DNA of 64,000 nt from JACVRM01 sp963809765. GTDB taxonomy: Bacteria; Actinomycetota; Thermoleophilia; Gaiellales; Gaiellaceae. Each line of letters starts with the position of its first letter. The first letter of the stretch is position 1. Made by a program: the position numbers and the translations under genes. The DNA is taken from positions 186,001 through 250,000 of the forward strand of contig CAWEKT010000001.1 in the NCBI GenBank assembly GCA_963809765.1, in the 5' to 3' direction. Positions 1 to 8,685 of this stretch are shown here, piece by piece. The notes beneath the pieces are model-generated. The model worked only from the letters and a program-made list of their open reading frames with translations, had not been told where the DNA came from and ran no database searches.

Positions 1-109
1 CGCCTCGGAGATCGATTCGCGTCGCCGGGTCAGGCGCGACCTCGCGGACGTCGGCCAGCGGCGCTTCAGCTCGTGCACTCGCGGACAGTTTGGTGTCGCG
101 GAGCGGCAT
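1..109 (-). CDS. possible partial CDS at window edge
   Basis: An open frame runs leftwards from an ATG at 109 (or an in-frame ATG at 115) off the window edge without a stop, giving about 36 codons. I recognise no family. Its only support is its position: it would be divergent from the NHL-repeat gene, with the palindrome at 131-150 between the two starts. In such GC-rich DNA a short open frame is weak evidence, so this may be noncoding. Confidence 0.2.
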   Translation of the reverse strand, partial: MPLRDTKLSASARAEAPLADVREVAPDPATRIDLRG

Positions 110-130
110 TACCATGCGCTATCAGGGATG

Positions 131-150
131 ATATGGCGAAACCGCCATAT
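131..150. promoter_or_regulatory. operator-like palindrome
   Basis: Perfect inverted repeat: ATATGGCG, a 4-base AAAC spacer, then CGCCATAT. It lies about 20 bp before the start of the NHL-repeat gene, and its right arm runs into the AT-rich CATATAT, which could serve as a -10 box. The size and symmetry fit a dimeric repressor site. No regulator gene is adjacent in the window. Confidence 0.5.
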
Positions 151-170
151 ATCTGTTAGCGTGCCCGACC

Positions 171-1373
171 ATGTCGCGGCTCGCAGCGATCGCAGCCCTC
201 GCGGCTCTGACGGCCGTCGCGTCGTCGGCCGCGCCGCCGCGGGTGGCGCTCACCTCACGGCTGCCGTCCTCGCCCGCGGTCGGGAAGGCGTTTCCGGTTC
301 GCTTTGCAGCTTCGGGGGCGCAGCGGGCGGCCGTCGTCGCCCGTGGACGCACAAGCCGCGTGTTTGCCGCCCGGCGTCTCGCCAAGAGCCGCTTCGGCGC
401 CACCGTGACGCTCCGCGCCCCCGGCCGCTGGACGATCTTCGCGCGGGTCGGAGGGCGGCTCTTCCGCCTCGGATTCGTCGTCGTAGCCGCACCGCGACCA
501 CAGCCGGTCCTCTTCTCGACCCCGGCGCAACTCGTCGGCCGGCCCGACGGCTCGCTGCTGCTCGCCGAGGGCGCGCGCAACCGGATCGTCCGGATCGACC
601 CGGCACGCGGCTCGGTCACGGCCGTCGCCGGGAGCGGGGGCACGGGCACGAGCGGGGACGGCGGCCCGGCGCTGCAGGCGAGCATCGGCAACCCGTTCGG
701 CGTTGCCGCCGCGCCGGCGGGCGACGTCTATGTGACGAGCGATCGGCGGCTGCGCCGCATCGACCCCGGCGGCCTGATCACGACCGTCGGGACGACGCCG
801 ACGGAGGCGGGCCCTGTGACCCTCGACGCACAGGGCAACGTCTTCTTCGCCTCCGAGGCGTGGATCTGGCGCCTGGACGCCGCGACCAGAGCGGTCGAGT
901 CGTACGCTGGAACGGGGACGCTCGGCGGTGCCGGTGACGGAGGGCCTGCGGTCACGGCGCAGGTCAACCGCCCACACGGGCTGCTCGTCGCAGCGGACGG
1001 CGCGCTGCTCGTCGCCGACACCGAGAACCGCCGGGTGCGCCGGATCGATCCGGTGACGCGCATCATCACGACCGCCTGGACGGGCATGGTCGCGACGGGG
1101 CTGTGCCTCGGCCCCGCCGGTGAGCCGCTCGTGACCGACTTCCTCAACCACACCGTGAGCCGCCTCGGCGTGGGAGGCCCGGTCGTAGTCGCGGGCAACG
1201 GCACCAAGGCGTCGAACGGCGACGGCCGGCAGGCCACCGCAGCGAGCCTGGACACGCCGCTCGCGTGCGCCACGGCCGCGGGGAAGACGTACGTGGTCGA
1301 GGCTGGTGGGACCGGGACGATCCGGGTCCTCGGCGCCGACGGCACGATCTCGACCCTGTCGCGCACCTCGTAA
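171..1373 (+). CDS. secreted NHL-repeat beta-propeller protein
   Basis: About 400 residues. Residues 1-22 form a signal peptide (basic start, Ala-rich core, cleavage around AAP). A short N-terminal domain follows, then from about residue 120 repeated NHL/SMP-30-like blades: turns such as LVGRPDGSLLLAE, NRIVRIDP, GDGGPA and LLVADTENRRVRRIDP recur every 50-60 residues. The repeated 'AGTG..GG.GDGGPA' segments match extracellular NHL proteins that bind ligands or carry lactonase-like folds; no catalytic assignment is possible. ATG at 171 was chosen because the signal peptide follows at once. There is no clear ribosome site, and a TTAGCG box about 10 bp upstream suggests a leaderless transcript. 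Confidence 0.8.
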   Translation: MSRLAAIAALAALTAVASSAAPPRVALTSRLPSSPAVGKAFPVRFAASGAQRAAVVARGRTSRVFAARRLAKSRFGATVTLRAPGRWTIFARVGGRLFRLGFVVVAAPRPQPVLFSTPAQLVGRPDGSLLLAEGARNRIVRIDPARGSVTAVAGSGGTGTSGDGGPALQASIGNPFGVAAAPAGDVYVTSDRRLRRIDPGGLITTVGTTPTEAGPVTLDAQGNVFFASEAWIWRLDAATRAVESYAGTGTLGGAGDGGPAVTAQVNRPHGLLVAADGALLVADTENRRVRRIDPVTRIITTAWTGMVATGLCLGPAGEPLVTDFLNHTVSRLGVGGPVVVAGNGTKASNGDGRQATAASLDTPLACATAAGKTYVVEAGGTGTIRVLGADGTISTLSRTS

Positions 1374-1460
1374 CCACAGCCCGTCGCCGTGCGGCGATGA
1401 CTTTCCCGTGCGCCCGGAGTCTGATAGGAGGGACCGATCTCGACTCGGAGGTGCGACGAC

Positions 1461-2542
1461 ATGTCACGGACGCTGCTGCTGGTCGGAACACGGAAGGGAT
1501 GCTTCCTCGTGGAGAGCGACGCGGACCGCGCGAAGTGGGAGGTGCGGGGGCCGTTCTGCGAGGGCTGGCCCGTCTATCACGCGATCCACGATCCTGGCAC
1601 CGACGCGATCTACGCGGCCGCGGCGAGCGAGTGGCACGGGTCGGCGGTGTGGCGCAGCGCGGACCGCGGCGAGACGTGGACGCATTCGAGCGAGGGCCTC
1701 GCCTACGACGCGGACGGCGCGTCGCAAGCTGTCGAAGGTCTCGAACCTGGCCGTGAACGACGGCCGGATTCTCGCGGGCGTCGAGGCGCCCGGGATCTTC
1801 GAGAGCCGGGACGACGGCTCGACCTGGTCGCTGCTCTCGACGCTCGAAGGGCAACCGGGCAGCGAAGGCTGGGACGACCCGGCGAATCAGCCGCCGGGCC
1901 ACCTCGGCATCTCGGCGCTCATGTTCGACGAGGGCAGCGACTCACACTTCTGGGCGATCGTCCAGGGCATCGGCATCTTCGAGACCGAGGACGGAGGCTC
2001 CTCGTGGACGCCTCGCAACAAGGGCCTGCGCGCCGACTGGCCGCGACCCCACGACGAGGTCGGGTTCTGCGTGCACAAGCTGGTGCGCTCGCCTGCCGAC
2101 CCCGACCGCATGTACCAGCAGAACCATGTCGGCATGTGGCGGAGCGACGACCTCGCGCACTCGTGGACAGAGATCACCGAGGGGCTGCCGACCGAGTTCG
2201 GCTTCGCCGCCGCCACGCATCCCCACGACCGCGACACGTTCTACGTCGTGCCGCTCGACCCCGACCACACCCGCACGATGCCGGGCGGCGAGGCGGCCGT
2301 CTGGCGGACGCGCGACGCCGGCTCGAGCTGGCAGCGGCTCGACAGTGGGCTGCCGCAGCGTGACGCGCACGTGGGCGTGCTGCGAGAAGGGATGGCCATG
2401 GACGGTCACGACGCGCCCGGCCTCTACTTCGGCACGAGCACCGGCCAGCTGTTCGCGAGCACCGACGACGGGGACAGCTGGATGCGAGATCGCCAGCTAT
2501 CTGCCGAGCATCTCGTCGGTCGAGGTCGCGATCGTCGACTGA
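1461..2542 (+). CDS. BNR/sialidase-like (YCF48/VPS10-type) beta-propeller protein, frame broken twice
   Basis: Encodes a cytoplasmic propeller with repeated BNR/Asp-box turns: 'SADRGETWTH', 'SRDDGSTWSLL', 'TEDGGSSWTPR', 'SDDLAHSWTEI', 'TRDAGSSWQRL' and 'STDDGDSW'. This is the family usually labelled exo-alpha-sialidase or glycosyl hydrolase, although no sialidase active site can be assigned. A strong GGAGGT ribosome site precedes the ATG. Homology passes from one frame to the next near 1725 and again near 2485, each a +1 shift, so the gene reads as three pieces. The stop TGA overlaps the ATG of the MoaD-like gene (TGATG), which implies translational coupling. Confidence 0.75.
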
Positions 2543-2804
2543 TGGCCGAGCTGCATCTGCCGCGGACGCTGATGCCGCTCTTCGAGGGCCTGCCCGGCAC
2601 CTCGGTGTGGAGGCGGCCACGGTGGCGGAGGCGATCGATCGGCTCGAGGCCGACTATCCGGGGTTCCGCGACCGCCTGTGCGAGCCGGGGCCGAAGCTCC
2701 GCCCGCACATCCACGTCTACGTCGACGGCGAGCGGGCCGCCCTCGACACGCCGCTCGAGAACGGCTCGCGCGTGGATGTGGTGGCGGCCATCAGCGGCGG
2801 CTGA
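2542..2804 (+). CDS. MoaD/ThiS-family ubiquitin-like sulfur-carrier protein, frame broken once
   Basis: About 86 residues. N-terminus MAELHLPRTLMPLFEGLPG is the first beta-hairpin of a MoaD/ThiS fold; then TVAEAIDRLEADYPGFRDRL, 'HIHVYVDGERA' and the C-terminal 'DVVAAISGG'. The terminal Gly-Gly is the residue pair that is adenylated and thiocarboxylated in MoaD/ThiS carriers. The start overlaps the stop of the propeller gene, so the two are probably co-translated. Near 2605 the frame changes by -1 (or +2), unlike most breaks in this window. It may donate sulfur for cofactor synthesis, or act with its propeller neighbour; the partner is not visible here. Confidence 0.75.
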
Positions 2805-2841
2805 CCTCGAAGTCCGGCCCGCGTTCCACGGACTTTCGAGG
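2805..2841 (+). terminator. hairpin terminator after MoaD-like gene
   Basis: A stem of about 12 bp (CCTCGAAGTCCG with its complement, one bulged A) and a 12-nt loop starts just after the stop codon. There is no U-run, as is common in GC-rich genomes, so termination is inferred. Confidence 0.55.
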
Positions 2842-2857
2842 TGACGTGGGTGGAGAG

Positions 2858-2939
2858 TGGGGGCGGGAGGATTCGAACCTCCGAAGGCTGAGCCAACGGG
2901 TTTACAGCCCGTCCCCTTTGGCCACTCGGGAACACCCCC
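2858..2939 (-). tRNA. tRNA-Tyr (anticodon GTA)
   Basis: Class II tRNA on the minus strand. The 7-bp acceptor stem pairs GGGGGTG with CGCCCCC (one G-U), the discriminator is A, the anticodon loop is CTGTAAA, a long variable arm follows, and the T-loop is TTCGAAT. A long variable arm with a GTA anticodon is diagnostic of bacterial tRNA-Tyr. CCA is not encoded. Confidence 0.93.
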
Positions 2940-3002
2940 GGGAGAGCGCATCGTAGCCGCATGCCGGGTCAGATCCGACGTGGGGGCCACGACGGCGAGC
3001 GC

Positions 3003-4760
3003 CTAGGCGCGCGGACGGACGAGAGACGACATGCCGGTGGAGACGGTTGCGCTGCCGGCGCCGTTCGAGGCCGTTACGAGCGCCTGTACCCGCCGGCCGC
3101 GCAGGCGGCGGGTCAGCACCAAACGGGAGCCGCGCGCGCCCGCCACCACGACGCAGCGTCTGCCGCTCGGCGCGCAGTGACGCCAGCGGTAGGCGAGCAG
3201 GACCGGGCCGAACTGCCAGCTCCCTGCGGTGACGCGGAGGCTCCGGCCGATGCGGGCGAGACCGCGCAGTCGAGGCCTCGAGGCGCTCGCAGGCACTGCC
3301 GCGTCCGGGACGGCCGGCTGCGAGGGATCGACGCTCGGGGGCGCGGCTGAAGGCGCCTCGGTGGGCGCCGGCGTGGTGGCCGGCTGCGCCGGTGGGAGGG
3401 GGGTCGAGTTCCCCGCGGGCACGGCGCCGACGGTGTCGATCGCACTCACGCGGCCGTAACGCACCCCCGAGCCAATCTGCGCCGCGCCGTCCGTGATCGC
3501 CTGCTCGAGCTCCCGCCTTGACAGAGCCGGCTTCTGCGACAGCGCGAGCGCGGCGATGCCGGAGACGAGCGGCGCCGCCGACGACGTGCCGCAGAACTGC
3601 ACGTAGCCGTCGTCGCGGCCGGGCGCCGTGTTACAGCCGGGCGCCGCAAACTTGACCCACGGCCCGAAGCTCGACCAGCCGTAGAGCGCGTCGGACTCCG
3701 TCGTCGCGGCGACGCTGATCGTCTGCTCGTACGCCGCGGGGTAGAAACGCGTGTCCGTGCCGCTGTTCCCGGCGGCCGCTACGAGGACGGCGCCCTTGCC
3801 CGACGCGTACTGCACCGCTCCCTCGAGTGCGCTCGTCGTCCCGGGGCCGCCCAGGCTCAGGTTGACGACGCGGGCGCCCCGGTCGACCGCCCAGACGATC
3901 CCGGCGGCGATTGTCGAGGTCTTGCCGGCCCCGTTCTCGTCGAGCACTTTCACCGGCATGACTCGGCAGTGCCAGCAGACGCCCGCCAGACCGAGCCCGT
4001 TGTCGCCCCTCGCGGCGATCACACCCGCCGCGCTCGTGCCGTGACCCTCGTCGTCCGCCGGGTCCGGGTCGCCGTTCACGAAGTCGTAGCCGGGCGTCGT
4101 CGCACCGACCAGATCGGGATGGTGGGCGTCGACACCCGAGTCGACCACGGCGACGACCACGTCAGGGGAGCCGCGCGTCGCGTCCCAGGCGCGCGGGGCA
4201 CCGACGACCCGCCAGCCCCACTGCGTCGGCCACAGCGGATCGCCAGGCGTCGTGTCGACTGCTTCGACGTAGACGTCCTGCTCCACCTCCGCGACGGCGG
4301 CGGAGTGGCGCAGCGACTCTCGAGCTTCATGCGTGCGCGACGGAGCGACCGCGACCACGTGGAGCCCGAGCGCCGTCAGGCTCTCGGTGAGTACCCCGCC
4401 GGCTCGCTCCACGGCTTCCTGCCGCTCCGCCTCCGTGGCGGTCGGGTGGAAGCGGACCAGCAGCTCACCCGGGACATACTCGACCGTCGTCGAGCTCGCC
4501 CTGACCCCGGCGTCGCCGCGGCATCGGCCCTTGCCGGGATGGTCCGCATGGTGGGGGTGGTCGTCTGTCCGGGGGCACTGGTGACCACGGGTTCCGCGGG
4601 CGTCGTCAGCCATGCCCGGCAGCGCTGCGAGCGCGAGCGCGGCCAGCGTCGTCGCGAGGACGAGACCGGCAGGCCCCCGTCTGGATGCGCTCGTTCGCAC
4701 CGTTCCCGGAGTACTCCTGCCGGCCGGTCTTCTGAGCCCTCTGTCCTGGAAGTCACTCAT
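3003..4760 (-). CDS. secreted subtilisin-family serine protease (S8) with C-terminal Ig-like domain
   Basis: 585 residues, intact. A hydrophobic segment around residues 32-50 is the signal peptide, after a long basic N-terminus. An I9-like propeptide (EYVPGELLVRFHP to about 165) comes before the S8 catalytic domain. The catalytic triad is Asp207 (VVDSGVD), His240 (GHGTS) and Ser393 (GTSSAAP), with the oxyanion Asn331 in GNSG. A Pro/Ala/Thr-rich linker (about 450-500) leads to a C-terminal beta-rich domain (about 500-580, 'GRSLRVTAGSW' type) found on secreted proteins of related bacteria. Likely an extracellular protease. The next gene upstream on the same strand is also secreted. Confidence 0.9.
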   Translation of the reverse strand: MSDFQDRGLRRPAGRSTPGTVRTSASRRGPAGLVLATTLAALALAALPGMADDARGTRGHQCPRTDDHPHHADHPGKGRCRGDAGVRASSTTVEYVPGELLVRFHPTATEAERQEAVERAGGVLTESLTALGLHVVAVAPSRTHEARESLRHSAAVAEVEQDVYVEAVDTTPGDPLWPTQWGWRVVGAPRAWDATRGSPDVVVAVVDSGVDAHHPDLVGATTPGYDFVNGDPDPADDEGHGTSAAGVIAARGDNGLGLAGVCWHCRVMPVKVLDENGAGKTSTIAAGIVWAVDRGARVVNLSLGGPGTTSALEGAVQYASGKGAVLVAAAGNSGTDTRFYPAAYEQTISVAATTESDALYGWSSFGPWVKFAAPGCNTAPGRDDGYVQFCGTSSAAPLVSGIAALALSQKPALSRRELEQAITDGAAQIGSGVRYGRVSAIDTVGAVPAGNSTPLPPAQPATTPAPTEAPSAAPPSVDPSQPAVPDAAVPASASRPRLRGLARIGRSLRVTAGSWQFGPVLLAYRWRHCAPSGRRCVVVAGARGSRLVLTRRLRGRRVQALVTASNGAGSATVSTGMSSLVRPRA

Positions 4761-4830
4761 CGGGGGAGGCGGGCGCCGGCCGGAGCCGCGGCGGCCGAAT
4801 CGCGGCTCCGGCAGGCCCGAACATCGTTGG

Positions 4831-5880
4831 CTACCGGCGGGCTCGCGCCGTCGCGCGTGGCAGCCGGACCGAGGTCGTCTTGCGGACGCTTGCGGTCGGG
4901 CTCTTCGCGAAGCTCACCATGTAGACGCGGCGGCCGAGCGCCTTGCGGGTGAGGCGGACGAAGAAGTCCGCGCGCCCGACCCGGGTCGTGTACTTGACCT
5001 GCTGTCCACCCCGGACGAGCTGGCGGCGGACCTGGTGGTCGGCGACTCGCACCCGCACGATGGCGTCGCGCACGAGCCGACCCTGCCGGTCCTTCACGGT
5101 CACCGTCATGCGGATCCGCTTCGTACGCTTCACGCCCTTGGTCGTGTAACGGACGGAGGCGATACGGAGGCCGTTCGCGCCGGCGGCCGAGACCGACGGG
5201 CCCGCGGGGGTGGCGATCACGGTCGAGGTGTGTCGGACGTCGTAGGCGCTGGTCTGCGATACGCCCTGGCGGTCGGTGGCCGTGACCGTCACGCGTTCGC
5301 TCGTCCCGGGAATCGCTAGCGAGAACGTTCGGTCGGAGCGCAGGTCGTCGAGCACGTCGGCGCCGTTGACGCTCAGCCCGACCAGCTGGTCGCGATCTCC
5401 GACCGCGCCGCCGACGGTGAGCGGTCTGCCGTCGAGGATCTCGAAGCCGTCGGCCGGCTTCAGGATCGAGACGGCCGCCTGCTCGAGCGCGTCGAGGACG
5501 CTGGCCGGAATGACGCCGCCGGGGCCGATCACGTTGGAGCTCAGCGGGATCCTGGTGGTGACCGACTCGCCCGACCGCGGGTCGCGGACGGCGAGGGCCA
5601 GCTCGCTCGCGCCGCCGAGGTCGACGGTGGCACTGAATGTCCCATCGGTGTTGACGGCGACCGGCGTGCCGTTCACCGTCAGTGCCGCCGACGAGCGGGT
5701 GGCCCCGACGGAGCCCGTCAGACTGACGGCGCCGTTCGCAACGGTGACCGGGCCAAGGTTGACCCCGGCATCGAGGACGACTGCCTGGGCGGCGGTGCCG
5801 GAGATGGCGAGCATGGTGGCTGCGACTCCGGCGGCGGCGACCCCGAACAGCCCTCGACGCAGGTGGGGACTGGGTCTCAT
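4831..5880 (-). CDS. secreted protein with tandem Ig-like domains
   Basis: About 349 residues from the ATG at 5880, chosen because AAGGAGGAGA lies directly upstream. A longer in-frame start at 5958 would have no ribosome site. Residues about 10-33 are a signal peptide ending TAAQA. Two Ig-like/bacterial adhesion-type repeats follow ('GAVSLTGSVGATRSSAALTVNG', 'PLTVGGAVGDRDQLVGLSVNG'), the kind seen beside glucodextranase or cell-surface enzymes, then a basic beta-rich C-terminus. No catalytic motif was seen. It is probably exported and wall-associated; its role is unknown. A structured leader RNA may control it (5894-5960). Confidence 0.7.
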   Translation of the reverse strand: MRPSPHLRRGLFGVAAAGVAATMLAISGTAAQAVVLDAGVNLGPVTVANGAVSLTGSVGATRSSAALTVNGTPVAVNTDGTFSATVDLGGASELALAVRDPRSGESVTTRIPLSSNVIGPGGVIPASVLDALEQAAVSILKPADGFEILDGRPLTVGGAVGDRDQLVGLSVNGADVLDDLRSDRTFSLAIPGTSERVTVTATDRQGVSQTSAYDVRHTSTVIATPAGPSVSAAGANGLRIASVRYTTKGVKRTKRIRMTVTVKDRQGRLVRDAIVRVRVADHQVRRQLVRGGQQVKYTTRVGRADFFVRLTRKALGRRVYMVSFAKSPTASVRKTTSVRLPRATARARR

Positions 5881-5893
5881 TTCTCCTCCTTGG

Positions 5894-5960
5894 ATTTGCT
5901 GCCAGTGGGCAACTGGTGTGGCCGCGACGCTCGCTCCCCAAACGGGAAACGCCTGCAAAT
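5894..5960 (-). promoter_or_regulatory. candidate structured 5' leader RNA
   Basis: On the minus strand, directly before the ribosome site of the Ig-like secreted protein, ATTTGC (5960-5955) and GCAAAT (5899-5894) can close a domain. Inside it lie a CCC/GGG hairpin with a GTTT loop and a CCAGT/ACTGG hairpin with a TGCCC loop. The closing stem ends within a few bases of the AAGGAGG site, as in translational riboswitches. It matches no riboswitch class I can name. Confidence 0.4.
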
Positions 5961-6080
5961 CACTCGGAGGAGGGACGGAAATGACCCAAGGCGGGTGGGT
6001 AAGGCGCGCCGGAGCGGGAAGGCGGCCGTAAGCCAGCGCCCCAGCTCAGACCGAGCTCCGCGACCCACGCTGGAGTCCTC

Positions 6081-7291
6081 ATGAAGGCCGGCTCGTCGGC
6101 TCCACCTAGAGTTACCGGCGGGATGTCCGCGGCGGGGAGCGAGCGGTTCGACGTCATCGTCGTCGGTGCTGGGCCGGCCGGGTCGACGACCGCGTACCGC
6201 CTCGCGCGCGCGGGCGCGCGCGTGGTCCTGCTCGACCGGGCGCGACTTCCCGCGCGACAAGCCGTGCGGCGGCGGCCTGACCGAGCGGGCGCTGCGTGAG
6301 CTGCCGGTCGACGTCGCGCCGGTGGTCGAGCACGAGGTCGACCGGCTGGAGCTCTCGCTCCGCTACCGCAGCCGCATCGAGCGGCGGTCGAGTGGGCGCC
6401 TGGTCGCGATGACACAGCGCCGGCGGCTCGATGCGTTCCTGGCCGAGCAGGCGGCCGCTGCCGGCGCCGACTTTCGCGACGGCGTGCGCGCGAAGAGCCA
6501 TTCGCGACGAGGGGGATCACGTCGTTGCCGAGACCTCGGCCGGCGAGCTCGTCGCAGCCGCGCTCGTCGGCGCAGACGGCGTCAACGGCGTCACCGCCCG
6601 GTCGGCAGGGCTGGCGCAGGAGACCGTCTACGGCGTCGCCTACGAGGGGAACGTCGCCCACGGGGCAGTCGACCCGGCGCGGTACGAGGGGCGCGCGGTC
6701 ATCGAGCTCGGCGTGGTCAGCGGCGGCTACGCGTGGGTCTTTCCCAAGGGCGACCACGTCAACGTCGGGGTCGGCGGCTGGGAGCACGAGGGGCCGCGGC
6801 TCCGCGAGCACCTCCGGCGGCTGTGTGAGGAGCACCGAATCGATCCGGCGGACGTCGAGAGCCTGCGCGGCTTTCGGCTGCCCCTGCGCCGCCCCGGCTC
6901 GGTCGCGGCGCGAGGTCGGATCGCCCTCGTGGGCGACGCGGCCGGGCTCGTCGATCCGCTGTCCGGGGACGGCATGTACGAGGCGTTCGTCAGCGGCCGG
7001 CTCGCCGCCGCCGCCGCGCTCGACGTCCTGGAGGGCCGGACGGCGTCTCTGGACCCGTACGCCTCCGCGCTCGACCGGGCGGTCGGCGCGCACGCCTCCG
7101 CCTCGTGGAAGGCCAAGCTCGCGCTCGACCGCTTCCCGCGGCTGACGTTCGGCGTGCTCCGGCTGCCGCCCGTCTGGCGCGCCGTCGACGCGCTCATCCG
7201 CGGCGACCTCGCGCACCCGGGCCAGGCGCGCGGCCTCGCCCGTGCGCCGCTCCGCGCCGTCGACGCGCTCGGCCGCGGCGGCAAGGCCTAG
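6081..7291 (+). CDS. geranylgeranyl reductase family FAD-dependent oxidoreductase, frame broken twice
   Basis: Flavoprotein of the geranylgeranyl/menaquinone reductase family, which saturates isoprenoid chains. The N-terminal Rossmann motif GAGPAG (residues 29-34) binds FAD; the family motif PRDKPCGGGL follows; 'GADGVNG' and the second FAD motif 'LVGDAAGLVDPLSGDGMYEA' are intact. The frame must advance by +1 near 6243 (before DFPRDK) and near 6496 (before AIRDEGDHVV). The ATG at 6081 has GGAG 7 bp upstream; the ATG at 6123 is an alternative. Likely acts on membrane isoprenoids such as menaquinone. A strong hairpin follows the stop. Confidence 0.82.
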
Positions 7292-7303
7292 GCAGTCGGC
7301 TCG

Positions 7304-7324
7304 CGGGGGAGCGCTGCTCCCCCG
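7304..7324 (+). terminator. hairpin terminator after the reductase gene
   Basis: A perfect 9-bp stem (CGGGGGAGC with GCTCCCCCG) and a GCT loop sit 13 bp after the stop codon. No U-tract. Confidence 0.6.
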
Positions 7325-7409
7325 TGGCGGGTGGCGGGTCCTGACCCTGCGCAGATGCACGGCGCCCGCAGAAGCTGCCGAAAGCTTCGCTTGACTCCCT
7401 CATTCGAGG

Positions 7410-7437
7410 TAAACCGATCCGAGGCTCATGCCGATGC
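7410..7437 (+). promoter_or_regulatory. sigma28 (FliA/WhiG)-type promoter before pilT
   Basis: TAAAC (7410-7414), 15 bp, then GCCGATGC (7430-7437). This closely matches the FliA consensus TAAA-N15-GCCGATAA. The start codon of the PilT-like gene begins 13 bp downstream. Confidence 0.55.
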
Positions 7438-7449
7438 TCGCTGCGCGGC

Positions 7450-8685
7450 ATGGATCTCGACGCCCTCCTCCTGCACGCCGTCGAACTCGGCGCGAGCGAT
7501 GTCCACCTGAAGGTCGGCCGTCCGCCGGTCCTTCGGCGCGACGGCACCCTCAAGCCTCTCGACGGCTGGCCCGACCTCACCGACCACGCCCTCGAGGGCG
7601 TGCTCGCCCAGGTGTCCGCCGCGGCGCCGAAGCGGCTGGCCGAGTTCCAGGAGACCGGCGAGCTCGACATCGCCTACGCCGGCAGCGGCCTGCCGCGCTT
7701 CCGCGTCAACGGCTACCGACAGCGGGGCGCGATCTCGTTCGCGTTCCGCGCGATCCCGGCGAAGGTGCCGACCTTCGAGCAGCTCGACCTGCCCAGCGGC
7801 GTCAAGCGCCTGGCCGACGAGGAGCGCGGACTCGTGCTCGTCACAGGCGCGACCGGGTCGGGGAAGACGACGACGCTCGCGGCGATGCTCGACTTCATCA
7901 ACCGCTCGCGCCACTGCCACATCGTCACGATCGAGGACCCGATCGAGATCCTGCATCCCGACCAGAGCTCGATCGTCAACCAGCGCGAGGTCGGGCTCGA
8001 CACGCAGTCGTTCGGACAGGCGCTCCGGCGCGTGCTGCGCCAGGACCCCGACGTGATCCTGATCGGCGAGCTCCGCGACGCCGAGACCGCGCAGACGGCG
8101 CTCCAGGCGGCCGAGTCCGGTCACCTGGTCTTCTCGACCATGCACACGATCGACTCGGCCGAGACGGTCAGCCGCCTCGTCGAGTTCTTCCCGCCGGTCA
8201 AGCAGCAGCAGGTTCGCTCGATCCTCGCCGGCGTCCTGCGCGGCGTCGTCAGCCAGCGGCTGCTGCCGCGTGCCGGCGGCGGCCGCGTCCCGGCGGTCGA
8301 GGTCATGGTCAACAACGCGCGCATCGCCGACCTGCTGCGCGAGGGCCACTCGGAGGAGATTCATGACGCGATCGCCGACGGCTCCTTCGCCGACATGCAG
8401 ACGTTCGAGCAGGCGCTGATCGCGCTCGTGCTCGACGACAAGGTCGAGGACGAGGTCGCCGCCAACGCGGCGACCAACAAGCACGACTTCCTGGTCGCGC
8501 TCGAGCGAGAGCGCAAGCAGCTCGTCGCCGACCGGGCCGCGCTCGAGAGCGGGAACGAGCCAGAGTCCGAGCCGGAGCCGGAGCCGATCCCCGCCCTCAA
8601 CATCGTGGGCAACGGAAACGGCGGCGGCTTCCACGAGCCAGAGCAGCCCTCACCTGCGTTCCTGCGGGCGCCGGAGGTGCACTGA
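7450..8685 (+). CDS. pilT: PilT-type type IV pilus ATPase
   Basis: 411 residues, intact. Secretion ATPase of the GspE/PilT superfamily: N-terminal 'ASDVHLKVGRPPVLRRDG' domain, Walker A GATGSGKTTT (about 133-142), Asp box 'IVTIEDPIEI', Walker B 'VILIGELRD' and the His box 'ESGHLVFSTMHT'. The short N-domain makes it PilT (retraction) rather than PilB. The C-terminal tail (about 345-411) is charged, with a Glu/Pro run, and unlike canonical PilT. The stop overlaps the next ATG (TGATG). A FliA-type promoter lies upstream. A second PilT-like gene lies at 20730. Confidence 0.88.
   Translation: MDLDALLLHAVELGASDVHLKVGRPPVLRRDGTLKPLDGWPDLTDHALEGVLAQVSAAAPKRLAEFQETGELDIAYAGSGLPRFRVNGYRQRGAISFAFRAIPAKVPTFEQLDLPSGVKRLADEERGLVLVTGATGSGKTTTLAAMLDFINRSRHCHIVTIEDPIEILHPDQSSIVNQREVGLDTQSFGQALRRVLRQDPDVILIGELRDAETAQTALQAAESGHLVFSTMHTIDSAETVSRLVEFFPPVKQQQVRSILAGVLRGVVSQRLLPRAGGGRVPAVEVMVNNARIADLLREGHSEEIHDAIADGSFADMQTFEQALIALVLDDKVEDEVAANAATNKHDFLVALERERKQLVADRAALESGNEPESEPEPEPIPALNIVGNGNGGGFHEPEQPSPAFLRAPEVH

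Noticed and set aside
4757..5941. Long antisense frames opposite many genes, such as this 394-codon one
   Set aside because: They are Arg/Pro/Ala-rich translations of GC-rich codon complements and lack any motif; the opposite strand holds the real gene.
5981..6031. Sixteen-codon plus-strand ORF with a GGAGGAG site
   Set aside because: The GGAGG is antisense leader sequence of the divergent gene; no other support.
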